Below are positions 7,983 through 18,431 of a stretch of 64,000 bases of DNA, one piece after another. Position 1 is the stretch's first letter. Every line of letters starts with the position of its first letter. The stretch spans positions 24,054 to 88,053 of the forward strand of contig NZ_JACYXE010000012.1 in the NCBI RefSeq assembly GCF_014857905.1, given 5' to 3'. The DNA is from Agilicoccus flavus (GTDB lineage Bacteria; Actinomycetota; Actinomycetes; Actinomycetales; Dermatophilaceae). The translations under genes and the position numbers were made by a program. The notes under the pieces were generated by a model, which made no database searches, was not told the origin of the DNA, and was given only the letters and a program-made list of their open reading frames with translations.

Positions 7983-9608
7983 TTATGCGGATCGCGCGCC
8001 GGAGCGGTTCGCGCCTCGCAGGCGTCGCAGGACGGGATCGAGAACCTCGTCGAGCTCCCGCACGCGCATCCGCCGTGCGACGACGATGAACAGGCCGACG
8101 AAGACGACCCCGCCGAGGACGAGCGCGACGGCCAGCGCGAGGGTGCCCGGCAGCACGAGCTGGGCTCCGACGAAGATCCCGTAGGCGAGGGCGGCGGCCG
8201 GGAGCGAGGCGAGCGTCACGCGGACGTAGGTGCGGACCGTGGTGAACAGGCCGAGACGGCCGAGGCGCCGGCGCAGGAGGACCAGGGCGATCGCCGCCGC
8301 GACGACGTTGCTCAGGGCCTGCCCGCCGGCGACGCCCAGGGCCCGGTACTCCGAGGGAAGGGCGAGGCTGCCGAGAGCGGCGGCGACGGCGACGCCGGTG
8401 TTGACGATCTGGAGCCAGAACGGCGTCTTCGCGTCCTCGTAGGCGAAGAACGCGCGCTGCGTGACGTAGTAGACGGCGAAGGCCGGCAGGCCGACCATCA
8501 TCGCCATCGCGAGGTACCCGATGGCGTCCGTCGTCTGCCGGGTGTTGCCGAGGAAGATGACGGCCGACAGACACGTCCCGAGGACGAGGGTGCCGATGGC
8601 GATCGGGACGGTGGCGATGCCGGTGAGCGTGAGTCCCTGCCGCACGCCGCCGCGCACGGCGTCGTCGTCGCCGGCCGCGGCGGCCCGGCTCATCGAGGTG
8701 AACAGCGCCGTGACCAGGGAGACGGTGATGAGCCCGTGCGGCGTCATGAAGAGGAGGAACGCCGAGTCGTAGGGCAGCTTGCCGGTGTCGCCCCGGACGA
8801 CGGAGGTGAGCACCTTCGACTGGACGACGAGCCCGACCTGCGAGACGACGAGCGCCGCGAAGGTCCAGCCGGCCACCCGGCTCGCGCTGGCCAGACCCAC
8901 CCCGCGGAAGCCCCACCGCGGGCGATAGCGGAACCCGGATCGGTACAGCGGCACGAGCAGGACGAGGGCCTGCACGGCGACCCCGAGCGTGAGAGAGCCG
9001 GAGAGCAGCCACACCATCTGGGTCGTGTAGGCGCCCGGGTCTCCGACGCCGGAGCCGTGTCGGGCGAGGAAGACGCCGAGGCCGACGATCCAGACGACGT
9101 TGCACAGGACCGGCGCCCACATGTACCAGCCGAACCGCTCCTGGGCGTTGAGCACCTGACCGAGGATCGTGTACAGGCCGTAGAAGAAGATCGCCGGCAG
9201 CGCGATGTACGCGAAGAGCACCGACAGGCCGAACTGGCTCGCGCCCCAGGAGTTGCTCGAGAAGAGCCGCACGAGCAGCGGGGCGGCGGGGACGCAGACG
9301 AGGGTGACGACGCCGATGCCGAGGAGCGCGAGGGTGAGCAACCGGTCGACGAACTCGCGGCCCCCGTCAGGGTCGCGGCTCGCCTTCGTGATCTGGGGAA
9401 CCAGGACCGCGTTGAGGACGCCGCCCGCGAGGAGCAGGTAGATCGTGTTCGGCAGCGTGTTGGCCACGGCCCACGCGTCACCGGCGAGGGACCGGCCGAA
9501 GACCATCATGATCATCGACTGACGCACGACACCGAGGAGCCGGGAGACGAAGCTGCCGGCGGCCATCACCGCGCCGTGTCGTGCGAGTCGTCCGGTGGTC
9601 GTGGTCAT
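7983..9608 (-). CDS. murJ: Lipid II flippase MurJ (MviN)
   Basis: Integral membrane protein of the MOP superfamily that flips lipid II for peptidoglycan synthesis. The N-terminus GRLARHGAVMAAGSFVSRLLGVVRQSMI and many hydrophobic segments (about 14) match the family, with 541 residues. Its ATG overlaps the stop of the DUF6049 gene (ATGA), which also excludes the 40-residue upstream extension that is open in frame. Unlike mycobacterial MviN it stops after the transporter domain; the kinase-like region is the next gene. Confidence 0.95.
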   Translation of the reverse strand: MTTTTGRLARHGAVMAAGSFVSRLLGVVRQSMIMMVFGRSLAGDAWAVANTLPNTIYLLLAGGVLNAVLVPQITKASRDPDGGREFVDRLLTLALLGIGVVTLVCVPAAPLLVRLFSSNSWGASQFGLSVLFAYIALPAIFFYGLYTILGQVLNAQERFGWYMWAPVLCNVVWIVGLGVFLARHGSGVGDPGAYTTQMVWLLSGSLTLGVAVQALVLLVPLYRSGFRYRPRWGFRGVGLASASRVAGWTFAALVVSQVGLVVQSKVLTSVVRGDTGKLPYDSAFLLFMTPHGLITVSLVTALFTSMSRAAAAGDDDAVRGGVRQGLTLTGIATVPIAIGTLVLGTCLSAVIFLGNTRQTTDAIGYLAMAMMVGLPAFAVYYVTQRAFFAYEDAKTPFWLQIVNTGVAVAAALGSLALPSEYRALGVAGGQALSNVVAAAIALVLLRRRLGRLGLFTTVRTYVRVTLASLPAAALAYGIFVGAQLVLPGTLALAVALVLGGVVFVGLFIVVARRMRVRELDEVLDPVLRRLRGANRSGARSA

Positions 9609-12016
9609 TCGAGGTCGATCTCCTTGAGGTCCTCGGACGAGACCCGGGGCGAGCCGGCCCGCAGCGCACGGTAGATCCCGGCGACGAACACGACGCCGAC
9701 GAGCCCTCCGAGCGCGAGCATGAGCCACCCGTTCGTGGGCTGCACCCGCACGCGGACGGGGGCATCGGTGCCGAGCCTAGTGCCCGACGGAGTCTCGACG
9801 TGCGTCGCGATCGGGACCACCCCGGCGGCCACGGCCTCGACGCGGAGGCGGACCGTGGTGCGGCTGCGGGGGCTGATCCGCAGCGGCCCGGTGGGGGCGG
9901 TGACGCGCAGCCGCGGGGGGCGGCCCTGCGGGGCGACGACGAGGTGGACGTCGTGGACCTCGACGTCGAGGTCGTTGACGACGGTCACCTGCAGGATCCC
10001 GCGGTCGGCGAAGAAGTTGATCGTGCTCGGCACCACGCTGACCCCGCTCGTCAGGGTGGAGAGCCGCTCGTCGACCGTGCGCTCCGCGGTCGTGAACTCG
10101 GGGCCGGCGCCGCGCCACCGGCTCGACAGGAGGCCGCGCAGCGTCGCGACGTCGGGTAGGAGCACGTCGGCCGTGGCGCCGGAGCGGCTCCCGGGCGCCG
10201 GCAGGACCTCGGCGAGGCCGGTGATCTCGCGGGCGGCCGCGGCGATGCGGGTGAGGTCGTCGGTCCCGACGGGCGACGGTCCGGGCGAGAGGGGGTCGAC
10301 CGTCGCGCGGAGGTCGTTCACCTGGGGGGACGACGGTTCGCGGGCCGACGTGACGAGCTCGGCGGTGTTGCGCACCTCGAGCCAGGGGGCGGCGGCCACG
10401 GCCGACAGGAGGGTGGGCAGCGACCCGGGGGCCGGGTCGAGGTCACGCGGACCGGCCACGAGGGCGGCGCGGCGGCGGCCCGGTGACTCGGCGAGCAGGG
10501 TGACGGTCTCGGCGAGGAAACGCTGGGCGTCCTCGCCGGCCGTCGGGGCACCGTCGCCGTCGTCGCCACCGGCGGCGGCGGCGAGGGCGCTCGGGGAGCC
10601 GCCGACGCGAGCGAGGATCCGGCTGAGGGCATCGTCGTAGGCGAGCAGCGCGTGGCCCTGCGCCGTGTGCCGGGTGGCGGTGCCGGTGACGGCCGGATCG
10701 CCGTCGACCCCGCTCGACGGGGACAGGACGGCGGCCGGCCCGCTCGTCCCGAACGCCCTGCTCACCGGCCCGAGGTCGTCGCCGTCGAGGGGCCCGCCGA
10801 CGGGCCAGGCGATCCGGGGCACCCCGAGGAGCCCGAGGGTCTGCGACAGGTCCGTCGAGCCGGACGCCCAGCGCGTGAGGATGTCGAGCCCCGTCGAGGA
10901 CTGGGCGAGGGCGACGAGGTCGGGGTCACCGGGGGGCAGGGCCCACACGTCGCGGCCGCCGGCGAGTGCTCGCAGCCGGGCCGCGTACCGCGCCTGGGCG
11001 GCCGAGACGGGCTCGTCGGCGGCCGCCGCCTCCTGCGCCGCCGCGCCCGTGGGTGCAGCGGCCGGCTCGGAGGGGGAGGTCGACGGGGTGGGCGCCGCTG
11101 CGGTCGGGTTCGCTGCGGTCGGGTCGCCGCCCGCCTCGCTGCCGGCGGAAGCGGGGGCGGCCGGGTCGGCGGGCGCCTCGGCGGCGCCGACGACGCTCGG
11201 GTCGACGGCCCAGGCGATGGGCAGACCGGCGGTGGCGGCGGCGAGTCGGTCGAGGCGGGAAGCGGGACCGACGGCCCGCGTCCACGCCTGCGTGCGGTCG
11301 TCCCCGGTGGCGACGACGAGCTGCGGGTCGGGGTCGAGGGTCAGCGGGACCGCGAACGCGATCGAGAGCGGCTGGTACTCCTTGCGCACCTGGTACGGCA
11401 GGAAGGTCGCCTCGCGCATCGTGTCGGCCGCCCGGACGCCGGGCACCTCGACGGTCACGGGCAGGACGCCGAAGGCACGGTTCGTGCGCACGAGCCCGGC
11501 GGGGAGCGTGACGACGACGGGCGTGCGCGAGCCCGGGGCCAGGGTGCCGCGCAGCGGGACGGTCGCCGCGACGGGGTCGCCCGGCCGACCCGAGCCGGCC
11601 GCGAACTCGCGCACCTGGGTGCGCGAGCGCAGGGCGCCGGGCGAGCCGACGCGGACGGTGACCCGCCGGGGGGTGAGCGCCCTGGTCGTGGGGTTGACGA
11701 CCTCGACGGTGACGCGCACGGGCGTGGTGGGCGTCGCGACGGCGGGGCTCACGGACGTCACCTGCACGTCGGGCCGGGTCTGCGCCGCCGCCGCTGCCCC
11801 CGCCGGCGCCGAGGAGGCCCGGTCGCTCGGGAGTCCGCCGGCCCCGCCGGCCGCCACGACCGGCGACCCGGGCGCGCGCGCGACCACGTCGCCGGACGTC
11901 GCCGGTCCGGTCGCCGCGGCCGCGTCCGGTGCGGGGACGGTGGGCAGCAGCGCGAGCCCGGCGACGGCGGCCGCGGCGGCGCCCCGGCGGGCGGCCCACC
12001 GGCCTCGCGAGATCAT
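9605..12016 (-). CDS. DUF6049 family secreted/membrane-anchored protein
   Basis: A large (803-residue) envelope protein of unknown function, positional equivalent of Rv3909. It starts with a signal peptide (MISRGRWAARRGAAAAAVAGLALL, cleavage after the following Ala-rich stretch). An Ig-like beta segment (VQVTSVSPAVATPTTPVRVTVEV) follows, then a long central region with an Ala/Pro/Ser/Thr linker near residues 290-330, and a C-terminal membrane anchor (WLMLALGGLVGVVFVAGIYRAL) before a short cytoplasmic tail. It overlaps both neighbours by 4 nt (ATGA), so it is tightly coupled to the NUDIX gene and murJ and probably acts in cell-envelope assembly. Confidence 0.88.
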   Translation of the reverse strand: MISRGRWAARRGAAAAAVAGLALLPTVPAPDAAAATGPATSGDVVARAPGSPVVAAGGAGGLPSDRASSAPAGAAAAAQTRPDVQVTSVSPAVATPTTPVRVTVEVVNPTTRALTPRRVTVRVGSPGALRSRTQVREFAAGSGRPGDPVAATVPLRGTLAPGSRTPVVVTLPAGLVRTNRAFGVLPVTVEVPGVRAADTMREATFLPYQVRKEYQPLSIAFAVPLTLDPDPQLVVATGDDRTQAWTRAVGPASRLDRLAAATAGLPIAWAVDPSVVGAAEAPADPAAPASAGSEAGGDPTAANPTAAAPTPSTSPSEPAAAPTGAAAQEAAAADEPVSAAQARYAARLRALAGGRDVWALPPGDPDLVALAQSSTGLDILTRWASGSTDLSQTLGLLGVPRIAWPVGGPLDGDDLGPVSRAFGTSGPAAVLSPSSGVDGDPAVTGTATRHTAQGHALLAYDDALSRILARVGGSPSALAAAAGGDDGDGAPTAGEDAQRFLAETVTLLAESPGRRRAALVAGPRDLDPAPGSLPTLLSAVAAAPWLEVRNTAELVTSAREPSSPQVNDLRATVDPLSPGPSPVGTDDLTRIAAAAREITGLAEVLPAPGSRSGATADVLLPDVATLRGLLSSRWRGAGPEFTTAERTVDERLSTLTSGVSVVPSTINFFADRGILQVTVVNDLDVEVHDVHLVVAPQGRPPRLRVTAPTGPLRISPRSRTTVRLRVEAVAAGVVPIATHVETPSGTRLGTDAPVRVRVQPTNGWLMLALGGLVGVVFVAGIYRALRAGSPRVSSEDLKEIDLE

Positions 12017-12495
12017 GCGTCGCCGGCGAGCCGGTCCCACGCCATCTGGGCGATGCGCCGCTCGTTGGGGAAGGTGAGCCGCTCGTGGACCCGGTCGAGG
12101 GCGAACCACGCGACGTCGATGGCCTCGTGGTCGGGGTCCTTCTCGATCGTCAGGTAGCCGCCCGTGGCCTCGAGGAGGTAGTGGTGGACGATCTTGTGGA
12201 TGCGCCGGTCGTGCGTCGAGAACCAGTAGTCGATGGTCCCGAGCGGGGTGAGGACGCGTCCCTGGATGCCCGTCTCTTCCTCGACCTCGCGCTCCGCGGT
12301 CTCGACGAGCGTCTCGTCGTTCTCCTGATGCCCCTTCGGCAGGCACCACTCGACCCGGCCGGCCCGGTTGCGACGGGCGATGACGGCGATGTGCGCGGCC
12401 CCCGCCTGGACGTCGACGACGATCCCCCCGGCCGACCTCTCGAGGACCGACGGCAGGCGCCGGAGGGGCCGGCCGCGCGGAGTCGTCGAGGTCAT
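12013..12495 (-). CDS. NUDIX hydrolase (MutT4-like)
   Basis: 160-residue NUDIX protein. The catalytic box runs from GHQENDETLVETAERE to VEEETGI and fits GX5EX7REUXEEXGU. It would hydrolyse a nucleoside diphosphate linked to another moiety; substrate is not predictable. It is the first gene of the leftward block NUDIX-DUF6049-murJ-pseudokinase-sigM and is divergent from pcnA across about 100 nt, exactly as mutT4 is from pcnA in Mycobacterium. Confidence 0.9.
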   Translation of the reverse strand: MTSTTPRGRPLRRLPSVLERSAGGIVVDVQAGAAHIAVIARRNRAGRVEWCLPKGHQENDETLVETAEREVEEETGIQGRVLTPLGTIDYWFSTHDRRIHKIVHHYLLEATGGYLTIEKDPDHEAIDVAWFALDRVHERLTFPNERRIAQMAWDRLAGDA

Positions 12496-12596
12496 CCGGC
12501 CACTGTAACGAGGGCCGCCGGGACCGGGCCGGAGGCCGCGCGAGCCTCACCGTCCCCGGCGGCGGGTGCGGGAGTGCCCCAGTAGGCTTGAACACC

Positions 12597-14078
12597 GTGT
12601 CCGCCCCCCGTCGTCCGTCTCCGCCCGTGCTCGACGACCGCCCGCAGGCGGCCGTCGATCGGCTCGCCCCGGTGCTGCCCGTGCTCACCGAGCTGGGGTC
12701 GCGGTTCGCGGCCGCCGGGCACGAGCTCGCCCTCGTCGGCGGCCCCGTCCGGGACGCGTTCCTGGGCCGCGTCAGCGAGGACCTCGACCTGACGACGTCG
12801 GCCCGCCCGGAGGAGACCGAGCGGATCGTCGCCGGCTGGGCCGACGCGCACTGGGACATGGGCCGCGAGTTCGGCACGATCGGGATGCGCCGCGGGCCGA
12901 CCGTCGTCGAGATCACGACCTACCGGGCCGACGCCTACGACGGCCGCACCCGCAAGCCCGTCGTCGCGTTCGGCGACGACCTGGTCGAGGACCTGCGGCG
13001 CCGCGACTTCACGGTCAACGCCATGGCGATGCGCCTGCCCGACCTCGAGCTCGTCGACCCCTACGGCGGCCTGGCCGACCTGCGCGAGCGGATGCTCCGC
13101 ACCCCCGGTCCCGCCGCCGTGTCGTTCGCCGACGACCCCCTGCGGATGATGCGGGCGGCGCGGTTCGTCGCCCAGCTCGGGCTCACCCTCCACCCCGACG
13201 TCGACGTCGCCCTGCGCGCGGCGGCCCCGACCCTCGAGATCGTCTCGGCCGAGCGCATCCGCGTCGAGCTGTGCAAGCTGCTCCTCGCCCCGGACCCGCG
13301 CGACGGCCTCGGCGTGCTCGTCGACGCCGGCCTCGCCGACCTCATGCTCCCCGAGCTGCCCGGCATGAAGCTCGCCATCGACGAGCACCATCGCCACAAG
13401 GACGTCTACGAGCACTCGCTCACCGTCCTCGACCAGGCCATCGACCTCGAGGGACCGCCCGACGGGCCGCCCGAGTCGGTGCCCGGGCCCGACCTCGTCC
13501 TGCGGCTCGCGGCCCTGCTGCACGACATCGGCAAGCCGGCGACGCGGCGCTTCGAGCCCGGCGGGGGCGTGAGCTTCCACCACCACGAGGTGGTCGGCGC
13601 GAAGCTGACCCGCGCCCGGCTGCGGGCCCTGCGCTTCGACAAGGACACGATCAAGGCCGTCACGCGGCTCGTCGAGCTGCACCTGCGCTTCCACGGCTAC
13701 GGCGACGGCGAGTGGACCGACTCGGCCGTGCGCCGGTACGTCACCGACGCCGGCGACCTGCTGCCGCGCCTGCACCGGCTCACCCGGGCCGACTGCACGA
13801 CGCGCAACGTCCGCAAGGCGCAGCGCCTCTCCCGCGCCTACGACTCGCTCGAGGAGCGCATCGAGCGCCTCGCCGAGGCCGAGGAGCTCCAGGCGGTCCG
13901 CCCCGAGCTCGACGGGAATCGGATCGGCGAGGTGCTGGGCATCCCGCCCGGCCCGGTGCTCGGGCGCGCGTACAAGCATCTCCTCGCGGTGCGCCTGGAC
14001 CGCGGACCGATCGGGCCGGACGCCGCGCGTGAGGAACTGCTCGCGTGGTGGGCGCAGCAGCCGGAGGCGCAGGCCTGA
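12597..14078 (+). CDS. pcnA: CCA tRNA nucleotidyltransferase
   Basis: Adds or repairs the 3' CCA of tRNA. The nucleotidyltransferase head has GGPVRDAFLGRVSEDLDL near residue 45, then RRRDFTVNAMA and RMMRAARFVAQLG; an HD domain follows (HRHKDVYEHSL, LAALLHDIGKPATR). I chose GTG 12597. A TAGGCT -10 hexamer ends 8 nt before it with no ribosome site, so the mRNA is probably leaderless. A TTG three codons upstream is less likely. Length 493 residues is normal for the actinobacterial HD-containing form. Confidence 0.95.
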   Translation: MSAPRRPSPPVLDDRPQAAVDRLAPVLPVLTELGSRFAAAGHELALVGGPVRDAFLGRVSEDLDLTTSARPEETERIVAGWADAHWDMGREFGTIGMRRGPTVVEITTYRADAYDGRTRKPVVAFGDDLVEDLRRRDFTVNAMAMRLPDLELVDPYGGLADLRERMLRTPGPAAVSFADDPLRMMRAARFVAQLGLTLHPDVDVALRAAAPTLEIVSAERIRVELCKLLLAPDPRDGLGVLVDAGLADLMLPELPGMKLAIDEHHRHKDVYEHSLTVLDQAIDLEGPPDGPPESVPGPDLVLRLAALLHDIGKPATRRFEPGGGVSFHHHEVVGAKLTRARLRALRFDKDTIKAVTRLVELHLRFHGYGDGEWTDSAVRRYVTDAGDLLPRLHRLTRADCTTRNVRKAQRLSRAYDSLEERIERLAEAEELQAVRPELDGNRIGEVLGIPPGPVLGRAYKHLLAVRLDRGPIGPDAAREELLAWWAQQPEAQA

Positions 14079-14185
14079 CTCCGAGGCCAGGCGGGTCGCG
14101 CCGGGGGCGGGTCCGCCTTTCGTCGCCTGCGACGCTCGACCGAGGGCGGTTGTCTCGCCGGGCGTCGGGCGCCCAGGCTGGGCGG

Positions 14186-15070
14186 GTGCCCACCGCATCG
14201 CGCCCCTGGACCGTCCACCTGCTCGGCCACGACTACGAGCTCGAGGTCGACCCCTCGGCCCTCTCGGGTCACCGGGTTCGCCTGCGCTGCGACGGCGAGC
14301 CGGTGCACGACAAGAAGGAGTCGTCCGATCGGGTGACGGTCGCACTCGACGACGACCGGACGGTGAGCGTGCGGCTCACCTCGCTCGGGGCGGTGCGTCG
14401 GGCGACGGTGCGCGACGGCGACGTCGACCTCGACTTCGAGGCCCCGCCGGGAACGACGGCCGCCCGCCGGCAGGACTGGGGCCGCCGACATCCCGTCCTG
14501 TACGCCGTGCGGCACGTCGCCGGCAGCGGACTGGCGCTCGTCGCCGCCCTCGTCGGCATCGGCTGGCTGACGCGGCCGATCAAGGCCTGGCTCGAGCCCC
14601 GCGTCCCCGACGTCGACCTGCCCTCGATCGACCTACCCGACATCCCGTGGTCGCACGTCGACATCCGCCTGCCGCAGGTCGCGGCCCCCGACTGGGTTCT
14701 CGCGCTCGTCGACTCGGGCAAGATCTGGTTCCCGTTGCTCGTCGCCGTGCTCATCGGGATCCGGGAGGTGCGCCGCCAGCGCCGCCAGCGCGACCTGCGC
14801 GCGCGCCTCGAGGCGGGGGCGGCGGTCGGCCACTCAGCCGATGTCGCGACGCCGGAACCCGGCGAGGCCGGCGCCGAGGAGGAGGGCGGCGAGCGCGGTG
14901 AGCAGGAGAACGGGACCCCACGCGAAGGCCTCGGCCGGGACGTGCGGCAGCTGGGCGAAGGGGGTCGCCTTCATGAGCGCGTCGGGGAGCCGGAGGAGGC
15001 CGCCGACCCACGCCACGAACAGCGTCCAGGCGACGAGCGCCCACGGCAGCCAGAGCAGGCGCGGTCGTAG
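14186..15070 (+). CDS. Hypothetical membrane protein
   Basis: I do not recognise this family. A soluble N-terminal part of about 100 residues (WTVHLLGHDYELEVDPSALSG, rich in beta-strand patterns) precedes two membrane segments (SGLALVAALVGIGWL and IWFPLLVAVLIGI) separated by a Pro/Asp-rich stretch with repeated VPDVDLP, IDLPDIP. A basic RRQRRQRDLRARLEA follows. The reading frame then continues for ~80 very charged residues antisense to the 3' end of the ABC permease gene, a convergent overlap of 237 nt; this tail is suspicious. GTG 14186 is preceded by a CAGGCT hexamer, again suggesting a leaderless start. Confidence 0.6.
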   Translation: MPTASRPWTVHLLGHDYELEVDPSALSGHRVRLRCDGEPVHDKKESSDRVTVALDDDRTVSVRLTSLGAVRRATVRDGDVDLDFEAPPGTTAARRQDWGRRHPVLYAVRHVAGSGLALVAALVGIGWLTRPIKAWLEPRVPDVDLPSIDLPDIPWSHVDIRLPQVAAPDWVLALVDSGKIWFPLLVAVLIGIREVRRQRRQRDLRARLEAGAAVGHSADVATPEPGEAGAEEEGGERGEQENGTPREGLGRDVRQLGEGGRLHERVGEPEEAADPRHEQRPGDERPRQPEQARS

Positions 15071-16579
15071 ACCGAGGACGAGCATCGCGAACCCGACGAC
15101 GACCCATACCCCTGGGGACAGCACGAGGGCCGATCCGGCGCAGGTCGCGATCGTGCCGGCGTCGCCGCCGGCGAGCACCGAGGGCAGGCTGACGAGCGCG
15201 CCGCAGGCGAGCAGCAGCACCGTGGGCAGCATGAGGGCCGGCACGAGGTGCGCGAGCGCGTACCGGGTGCGGGAGGTCGCGGTCGAGAGCATGAGCTCGG
15301 TGCGGCCGGCCTCCTCCTCGCCGCGCAGGCGGAGCAGGAGCGAGAGCGCGAAGATCGCGGCGAGGACCGCGACGATCTCGAGCATCGCGACGACGAAGGC
15401 CTCCTCGAGCTCCGGCGCCCCCGACCCCATGCGGCGGAACATCGCCGACAGCTGCGGATTGTCGCCGAGCATGGTGTCGATCGTGCCGGCGAGCGACCCG
15501 ATGACGACGGAGAACGTCACCAGTCCGACGCTCCAGGCGATGACGCTGCCGCGGGTGAGCCGGGCGACGAGCCCGCCCGCCGACGCGAGCCGGGCGGAGC
15601 CGTGGGCGGGTCCGGGGCGGGCGGCGCGCAGGCCGGAGCCGTGGTCGCGCACGCTCTCGAGCCTGAACGCGAGGGCGACGAGTGCGGCGGTGAGCAGCGC
15701 GGGGAGGGCGAGGACCCACCAGCGTTCGTCGGCGTAGGGGCGCGCCAGGGCGGCCCACTCGACCGGCGAGACCCACTGCAGGGCGCTCAGCGCCGAGGAG
15801 TCCGGGACGCCGTCGGCGAGCGCGCGCAGCAGGTAGGCCGCCGCGAGGCTGCCGAGGGCGACGCCCCGGCACGTGCGGGTCGACTCCGAGAGCTGCGCCG
15901 CGACCGCGCCGACCGCGGCCCAGACCGCGCCGGTCAGCGCGATGCCGAGCCCGGCGGCCAGGGCGCTGCCCACGGGTGGGGCCAGTGCCGCGAGCGAGAC
16001 CGCGATGATCGCGCCGAGCAGGGCGCAGGCCCCGAACGCGACGAGCAGGGCCCCGGCGAGGGGCGCGTGCCGCCCGATCGGGCCGGCCCGCAGCAGCTCG
16101 GTGCGGCCGACCTCCTCGTCGGCGCGGGTGGCGCGCAGCACGCCGAGGGCGGCCATCATCGCGGCGGCGGCGGCGACGAAGGTGCCGACCCGCCACATGG
16201 CGAACCCGCCCGGGTCGAGCAGGTCGTAGGGCGGGCCGAGCATGGCCCGCATCGTCGTGTTGACGCCGAGGGCCGCGGCCATGGCCTCGCCCTGAGGCCC
16301 CTCGGGGACGGTGGTGCGGTAGGCCGACAGCGTCGCCGGCATGAGCGAGGCGAGTGCGAGGATCCAGACGAGCCAGAACCACCGGCTCGTCCGCGCGGCG
16401 AGCCGGGCGTGTTGCGTCGCCCCCGTGGTCGTCGACGCCGCGCGCGGCGCTCGGTGGGTGTGGTGGGTGCCGTCGGCGGAGCGGATGCCCGGGCCGGTGC
16501 GCAGGCTCCGGGGCGTCCGGGGGCCGCGCGCCTCGTGGGCGCCGCCGCCGTCGTGGCCCTCGCGGGCCGTCGTCGTCAT
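14834..16579 (-). CDS. ABC-2-type exporter permease
   Basis: 581-residue polytopic protein with about 12 hydrophobic segments in two halves, each beginning with a transporter-like helix ([21 protein letters not shown] and [21 protein letters not shown]). Each half also has the [16 protein letters not shown] / [17 protein letters not shown] motif, typical of permeases annotated as exporters of polyketide antibiotics. It overlaps the ATPase gene by 4 nt (ATGA) and is third in the TetR-ATPase-permease operon. The first ~90 residues are a disordered His/Arg/Gly-rich cytoplasmic segment. Likely role is efflux of a hydrophobic compound; substrate unknown. Confidence 0.85.
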   Translation of the reverse strand: MTTTAREGHDGGGAHEARGPRTPRSLRTGPGIRSADGTHHTHRAPRAASTTTGATQHARLAARTSRWFWLVWILALASLMPATLSAYRTTVPEGPQGEAMAAALGVNTTMRAMLGPPYDLLDPGGFAMWRVGTFVAAAAAMMAALGVLRATRADEEVGRTELLRAGPIGRHAPLAGALLVAFGACALLGAIIAVSLAALAPPVGSALAAGLGIALTGAVWAAVGAVAAQLSESTRTCRGVALGSLAAAYLLRALADGVPDSSALSALQWVSPVEWAALARPYADERWWVLALPALLTAALVALAFRLESVRDHGSGLRAARPGPAHGSARLASAGGLVARLTRGSVIAWSVGLVTFSVVIGSLAGTIDTMLGDNPQLSAMFRRMGSGAPELEEAFVVAMLEIVAVLAAIFALSLLLRLRGEEEAGRTELMLSTATSRTRYALAHLVPALMLPTVLLLACGALVSLPSVLAGGDAGTIATCAGSALVLSPGVWVVVGFAMLVLGLRPRLLWLPWALVAWTLFVAWVGGLLRLPDALMKATPFAQLPHVPAEAFAWGPVLLLTALAALLLGAGLAGFRRRDIG

Positions 16580-17529
16580 GACGCCGCCTCTTCCGGCTCG
16601 TAGTGGCGCAGGAAGAGCTCCTCGAGCGTCGGCGGGGTGCTGACCAGCGAGCGGATCCCGATCTCGGCGAACCGGGCGAGGACCGCGCTGAGCGCCGTGT
16701 CGTCGACCTGGCAGGTGAGCCGGTGGCCCTCGACCTGCGCGTCGTGCACGCCGGGCAGCGTCGTGAGCTGCGCGGGCACGGGGACGGCGAGGTCGACGGT
16801 GACCTGGGTGCGGGTGAGGTGCCGCAGTTGGGTCAGGGTGCCGGACTCGACGACCCGGCCGGCCCGGATGATGCTCACGTGGTCGCACAGCGTCTCGACC
16901 TCCGAGAGGATGTGGCTGCTGAGCAGCACGGTCCGGCCCGAGGTGCGTTCGGCGCGGATGTAGTCGGTGAAGACGCGCTCCATGAGCGGGTCGAGCCCGC
17001 TCGTCGGTTCGTCGAGCACGAGCAGCTCGACGTCCGAGGCCAGCGCCGCGACGAGCGCGACCTTCTGCCGGTTGCCCTTGGAGTACGAGCGGCCCTTCTT
17101 GCGCGGGTCGAGCTCGAACCGGTCGAGGAGCTCGTCGCGGCGGGCGCGGTCGAGGCCGCCGCGGGCCCGGCCGAGGAGGTCGATCGCCTCCCCGCCGGTG
17201 AGGTTGGGCCACAGGCTCACGTCGCCGGGCACGTAGGCGAGCCGGCGGTGCAGCTCCGGCGCCTGGGCCCACGGGTCGCCGCCGAGCAGGCGGATGCGCC
17301 CGGAGTCGGCCTTGAGCAGCCCGAGCAGCACCCGGATGGTCGTGGACTTGCCGGCGCCGTTGGGCCCGAGCAGCCCGTGCACCTGGCCGGTGGGGACGGC
17401 CAGGGTGAGGCCGTCGAGGGCCCGGGTGGCCCCGAACCGCTTGTGCAGATCCTGGATGTCGATCGCGAGATCGGTGCTCGTCGCCGCGTCGGCCGGGTGG
17501 CCGGGGCGCGGGCTCGTCATGGTGCTCAC
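16576..17529 (-). CDS. ABC transporter ATP-binding protein (drug-export type)
   Basis: 317-residue ATPase of the ABC-2 exporter type. Walker A is [13 protein letters not shown], Walker B is [13 protein letters not shown], the switch histidine is in LLSSHIL, and a ~75-residue C-terminal domain follows as in DrrA-type proteins. The signature loop reads [11 protein letters not shown], with KGN replacing the usual SGG, a known variation in this group. GTG start overlaps the tetR stop (GTGA). It energises the following permease. Confidence 0.92.
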   Translation of the reverse strand: MSTMTSPRPGHPADAATSTDLAIDIQDLHKRFGATRALDGLTLAVPTGQVHGLLGPNGAGKSTTIRVLLGLLKADSGRIRLLGGDPWAQAPELHRRLAYVPGDVSLWPNLTGGEAIDLLGRARGGLDRARRDELLDRFELDPRKKGRSYSKGNRQKVALVAALASDVELLVLDEPTSGLDPLMERVFTDYIRAERTSGRTVLLSSHILSEVETLCDHVSIIRAGRVVESGTLTQLRHLTRTQVTVDLAVPVPAQLTTLPGVHDAQVEGHRLTCQVDDTALSAVLARFAEIGIRSLVSTPPTLEELFLRHYEPEEAAS

Positions 17530-18185
17530 TGCTCCCCCTTCGAAGGGGTGGACGTGCCGGGGTGACGGGAGACGTGCTGGCGGTCGGCCTCGTCGGCGAG
17601 GGGGCCGGTGATGAGGCCGTGCGTGTAGAGCTGGAGCATGTGGTCGGCGTATCGGTCGGCCGGGCCCTGCTCGAAGAGGGACGTGCCGCCGAGGTGACGG
17701 GCGACGTGGCGGTCGAGCAGCAGGAGACCGAGGCCGATGCCGGCCTGCAGCGCGGCCCGGGCCCGGGGGTCGTCGGTCGGCCGGATCGTGCCGGCCGCCT
17801 CACCGACGGCGAGCAGGCCCTCCACGTCGTCGACCATCCGGTCGAACATCTCGGCCGCCCGCGGGCCGCCCTCGGTGACGACGAGCAGGAGGTAGGCGTA
17901 GAGCGGCCGCGCCTGGGGGTGTGCCTCGAGGTAGGCCGAGAGCTGGGGCAGCGACCCGGTCGTGAACACCTGCGACTTCTCGGTGCGGATGAACGTCATG
18001 AGGTGGTCGTCGCAGGCCGCCCGCAGCCCGTCCTTGCTCCCGAAGTGGTGGACGACGAGGGCGGGCGAGACCCCGGCGCGATCGGCGATGACGCGCATCG
18101 TCGCCCTGGCGAAGCCCAGCTCGGCGAACGCGGCGAGGGCGGCATCGCGGATGCGCGCCCGGGCGGTGAGGTCTACTGAACTCAT
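17526..18185 (-). CDS. TetR-family transcriptional regulator
   Basis: 219 residues with an N-terminal TetR helix-turn-helix ([45 protein letters not shown]) and a variable ligand-binding C-terminus. It is the first gene of the exporter operon, translationally coupled to the ATPase, and has a palindrome overlapping its own start. By analogy it should repress this operon and be released by the exported compound. The frame is open far upstream, but ATG 18185 is where family similarity begins. Confidence 0.9.
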   Translation of the reverse strand: MSSVDLTARARIRDAALAAFAELGFARATMRVIADRAGVSPALVVHHFGSKDGLRAACDDHLMTFIRTEKSQVFTTGSLPQLSAYLEAHPQARPLYAYLLLVVTEGGPRAAEMFDRMVDDVEGLLAVGEAAGTIRPTDDPRARAALQAGIGLGLLLLDRHVARHLGGTSLFEQGPADRYADHMLQLYTHGLITGPLADEADRQHVSRHPGTSTPSKGEQ

Positions 18186-18212
18186 GTTCAATATGCTAAA
18201 CGCGTGTTCAGT
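18175..18212. promoter_or_regulatory. Candidate TetR operator
   Basis: An AT-rich patch covers the tetR start. The palindrome TGAACTCATGTTCA (18177-18190) has 5-bp arms, and a second GTTCAGT at 18206-18212 mirrors ACTGAAC at 18175-18181. Such nested TGAAC/GTTCA repeats are typical of TetR operators. The penicillin-binding protein gene starts 220 nt away on the other strand. Confidence 0.6.
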
Positions 18213-18431
18213 TCCTGTCCATGGTCGGACCGGATCCGCGGGCGATTCGTGCCCCACGCGCGCCCCGCTCGCACGCGGCGCACACGTGATCCCCGGCTCC
18301 CTCCCAGGTCGCGGGGCATACTGGACCTTCGCCTGCCCCGTTGTCGACGGGGCGACCACCCGGGCCCCACCGCCGGGACACAGCCGCGGCCGACGCGCGA
18401 CCCGCGCCGGCCTACGACGGAAGAAGTGTGT

